5,453 bases of DNA from CAYJCL01 sp964370475. Its GTDB lineage: Bacteria; Bacillota_I; Bacilli_A; RF39; UBA660. The DNA lies in assembly GCA_964370475.1 (NCBI GenBank), contig CAYJJI010000034.1, forward strand, positions 1 through 5,453, read 5' to 3'. The position numbers were made by a program, and so were the translations under genes. Under the pieces are notes generated by a model. It was not told the origin of the DNA and searched no databases. It saw only the letters and a list, made by a program, of their open reading frames with translations. This document shows positions 5,374 to 5,453 of the stretch, in pieces. How positions within the stretch are numbered: the first letter of the stretch is position 1; every line of letters starts with the position of its first letter.

Positions 5374-5453
5374 TTAATTTTCTTTTTGCTCAGCGTAAAG
5401 GTTAAGTCCAATAGCTAATTCCTTAACATATTGAATCATACCACCAGCAAGCA
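5374..5453 (-). CDS. rplJ: 50S ribosomal protein L10, C-terminal end only
   Basis: L10 (uL10) anchors L7/L12 dimers to the 50S stalk base. Only the last 25 whole codons are in the window; the peptide reads LAGGMIQYVKELAIGL followed by NLYAEQKEN and TAA. This amphipathic C-terminal helix ending in YAEQKE is typical of L10, where it binds L12 dimers. The identification rests on this pattern and on the position 17 bp before rplL, which is the universal rplJ-rplL order. The L10-binding leader that usually regulates this pair would lie beyond the window. Confidence 0.9.
   Translation of the reverse strand, partial: LAGGMIQYVKELAIGLNLYAEQKEN

Noticed and set aside
5061..5405. Plus-strand 114-codon open frame
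   Set aside because: Antisense shadow of rplL and the end of rplJ; the Ala-rich run is the complement of the L7/L12 hinge, which is also Ala-rich (GCT/GCA read as AGC/TGC on the other strand).
1..5453. Mobile element, CRISPR array, tRNA or rRNA genes
   Set aside because: No transposase frame, regular spaced repeats, target duplications, or cloverleaf/rRNA sequence were seen on either strand; nearly all bases belong to the minus-strand genes and their control regions.

Overview
The window is an AT-rich stretch of bacterial chromosome in which every supported gene lies on the minus strand. In transcription order (high to low coordinates) it holds the 3' end of rplJ (L10), rplL (L7/L12), a DUF3137-like membrane protein gene, lemA, rpsL (S12), rpsG (S7) and the first 562 codons of fusA (EF-G). 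The S12 form (136 aa, with the N-terminal extension and the YARVRL motif typical of Bacillota), the AT-rich intergenic DNA and the strong Shine-Dalgarno sequences point to a low-GC Gram-positive bacterium. I infer a deep Bacilli, Erysipelotrichia or Tenericutes-like lineage, without certainty. All tryptophans I checked are TGG and no gene here ends in TGA, so the window does not separate code 11 from code 4.

There are three transcription blocks. (1) rplJ-rplL is 17 bp apart and ends in a clear intrinsic terminator at 4964-4988. (2) The DUF3137-like gene and lemA form a two-gene unit. A 14-bp perfect inverted repeat overlaps its possible -10 box and abuts its ribosome binding site; a weak terminator overlaps the lemA stop. 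(3) rpsL-rpsG-fusA is the str operon. Its near-consensus promoter (TTGACA, 17 bp, TGaTATATT) is followed by a structured leader of about 89 nt.

The two most notable observations are these. First, the genes rpoB and rpoC, which usually separate rplL from rpsL in Bacillota, are absent; a two-gene lemA/DUF3137 cassette sits in their place. Second, the rpsL leader can fold into an 18-position hairpin starting at about the transcription start. Its 5-nt loop (CCUUU) is exactly complementary to AAAGG in the rpsL Shine-Dalgarno sequence. A second hairpin lies just upstream of that Shine-Dalgarno. Together they look like a candidate translational control element for the str operon. S12 also carries Ile at the normally conserved Pro of the streptomycin/decoding loop, and the DUF3137-like protein carries an insertion of about 80 residues.
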